Shown: in pieces, positions 14,046 to 14,921 of the stretch
Numbering within the stretch: the first letter of the stretch is position 1
Layout: the number at the start of each line of letters is the position of its first letter
NCBI GenBank assembly: GCA_002748225.1
Contig: PDRU01000099.1
Location: 1-14,921 of the forward strand
Direction of reading: 5' to 3'
DNA length: 14,921 bases
Source: Spirochaetales bacterium
Lineage (GTDB): Bacteria > Spirochaetota > Spirochaetia > DSM-2461
The notes under the pieces: model-generated
What the model was told of the DNA's origin: nothing
Databases searched by the model: none
Seen by the model: only the letters and a program-made list of their open reading frames with translations
Made by a program: the position numbers and the translations under genes

Positions 14046-14776
14046 ACCGGAAACTCCTGTTCCCTGTTCAGGTGAATAATCAGGTTGTAGCGGTCAGAAC
14101 GGTAATATCCGTCTGAAAAATCTACAATGTTGTCATTGTAATCGCAGGAATAAGTTTTAATTGACAGCAGAGGAACGGCTTCCTTGAGCTGGAGAATGGA
14201 CTGAATTCTTTCCGAAGCCGCAACAGAGGCAATCTCTTTTCTGGCCTCACGGATAGCAATACCGCATTTGTGTTCAATCAGGCTGTAAATGGATTTACTG
14301 TAATCTTCATCCAGGCCCAACCCCGTTATGCTGCTGATGTAATTTTCAAAATAACCGATGGGTACGCCGTCCGCACTCCGAACCCGGGCAATGTGCACAA
14401 CCCTCTCACCCTCGGGAACCTGCATATGACAGGAAAGAATTTCATCAGCCGGAATAATTTCCACTCTCAGAACCTGCGTTGAAAAGTGAATGGACGAACC
14501 TGAAATTTTCTCGGTAAAACTCTTCAGATTACTTGTTTCATCAATCAGACGTGGTGAGCGGACACAGGTGCCAATACCCTGTTTCTTTTCCAGGAGACCT
14601 TTCAGAACAAGACCTTCCACAGCTTTTCTGACCGTTATCCGGCTGACGCCGTAATGTTTTCCCAGTTCTATTTCCGACGGTATCATATCGCCGGGTTTAT
14701 AGTAGCCTTCTATTATCTGTTCTTTAAGCGTATTACCCAGCCGGGCGTACAGTGGAATAAGGCTGTCAGAAGACAT
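14042..14776 (-). CDS. GntR/HutC-family transcriptional regulator
   Basis: This 244-residue regulator (from ATG 14776) should control operon B, of which it is the first gene. A winged helix occupies about 7-75: PLYARLGNTLKEQIIEGYY, then PSEIELGKHYGVSRITVRKAVEGL and a wing KKQGIGTCV. A UTRA ligand-binding domain follows (about 95-238), with GYFENYISS (141-149) and the closing YYRSDRYNLIIHLNR (224-238 in part). HutC-type UTRA domains bind small effectors such as phosphorylated sugars, so an operon intermediate is a plausible inducer. A TTG at 14788, with GGAG 4 bases upstream, is an alternative start adding four residues. The stop overlaps the kinase ATG. Autoregulation is suggested by a repeat over the putative -10 upstream. 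Confidence 0.92.
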   Translation of the reverse strand: MSSDSLIPLYARLGNTLKEQIIEGYYKPGDMIPSEIELGKHYGVSRITVRKAVEGLVLKGLLEKKQGIGTCVRSPRLIDETSNLKSFTEKISGSSIHFSTQVLRVEIIPADEILSCHMQVPEGERVVHIARVRSADGVPIGYFENYISSITGLGLDEDYSKSIYSLIEHKCGIAIREARKEIASVAASERIQSILQLKEAVPLLSIKTYSCDYNDNIVDFSDGYYRSDRYNLIIHLNREQEFPV

Positions 14777-14841
14777 TGCAGCTCTCAAACTTCTCCGTTC
14801 CTTTATATTTTATTACTGCGTTTCATTACGGTCCCTGCTTC

Positions 14842-14864
14842 ATTATAACGTCATAACGTTTTAT
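14842..14864 (-). promoter_or_regulatory. Putative -10 and overlapping repeat (operator candidate) of operon B
   Basis: On the minus strand a perfect TATAAT lies at 14847-14842, giving a start near 14835 and a leader of about 60 bases. The best -35 is TTGTAA near 14874, but the 21-bp spacing is long, so the promoter may be weak or factor-dependent. On the plus strand ATAACGT occurs twice (14845-14851, 14853-14859), and TTATAACGT/ACGTTTTAT (14843-14851, 14856-14864) form an imperfect inverted repeat (7 of 9 pairs). Position over the -10 suits repression by the GntR protein. Confidence 0.4.
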
Positions 14865-14921
14865 CAGCTTACAACGCCGCAGACCAGAACGCAAGAAAAA
14901 AATGAAACCGGCAGAAGTTAG

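Overview
The window looks like a chromosomal segment of a bacterium with a two-membrane or spirochaete-like envelope and mid GC content. It carries two complete ABC-uptake modules, secreted solute-binding proteins without lipobox cysteines, and an M42 peptidase. A spirochaete (Treponema-like) source is a tentative guess from the style of the transporter genes and the 'FAGGSSD'-type signal-peptide end; no rRNA or other taxonomic marker is present.

Layout. Positions 1-336 are a GC-rich, repeat-bearing stretch with no supportable gene; a promoter and a 19-bp palindrome sit at its right edge. Plus-strand operon A (337-5247) encodes a ferric-iron-family ABC transporter: fused double permease, periplasmic binding protein and ATPase. 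A RapZ/YvcJ-like protein follows, its TTG start overlapping the ATPase stop. A Nudix hydrolase (5303-5776) follows with its own possible promoter. A secreted protein of unknown function (5793-6389, minus) and an M42 aminopeptidase (6578-7654, plus) are transcribed away from each other.

Minus-strand operon B (14776 down to 7673) holds seven tightly packed genes in the order GntR/HutC regulator, FGGY carbohydrate kinase, class I (DhnA/LsrF-type) aldolase, zinc-dependent medium-chain dehydrogenase, sugar-binding protein, MalF-type permease, MalG-type permease. Three of the junctions are 4-bp ATGA overlaps. The gene set reads as a self-regulated uptake and breakdown route: import, oxidation of a hydroxyl, phosphorylation, then aldol cleavage. 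The substrate cannot be named from sequence. No ATPase is encoded in this operon, so a shared one from elsewhere must energise it.

Points deserving a second look: the first half of the iron-type permease appears to lack one and a half membrane segments; the RapZ-like protein has arginine in place of the Walker A lysine and has lost the RRxHPL motif while keeping its C-terminal domain; a perfect 11-bp GC-rich hairpin separates the binding-protein and permease genes in operon B; and a short leader frame with a strong ribosome binding site overlaps the M42 start.
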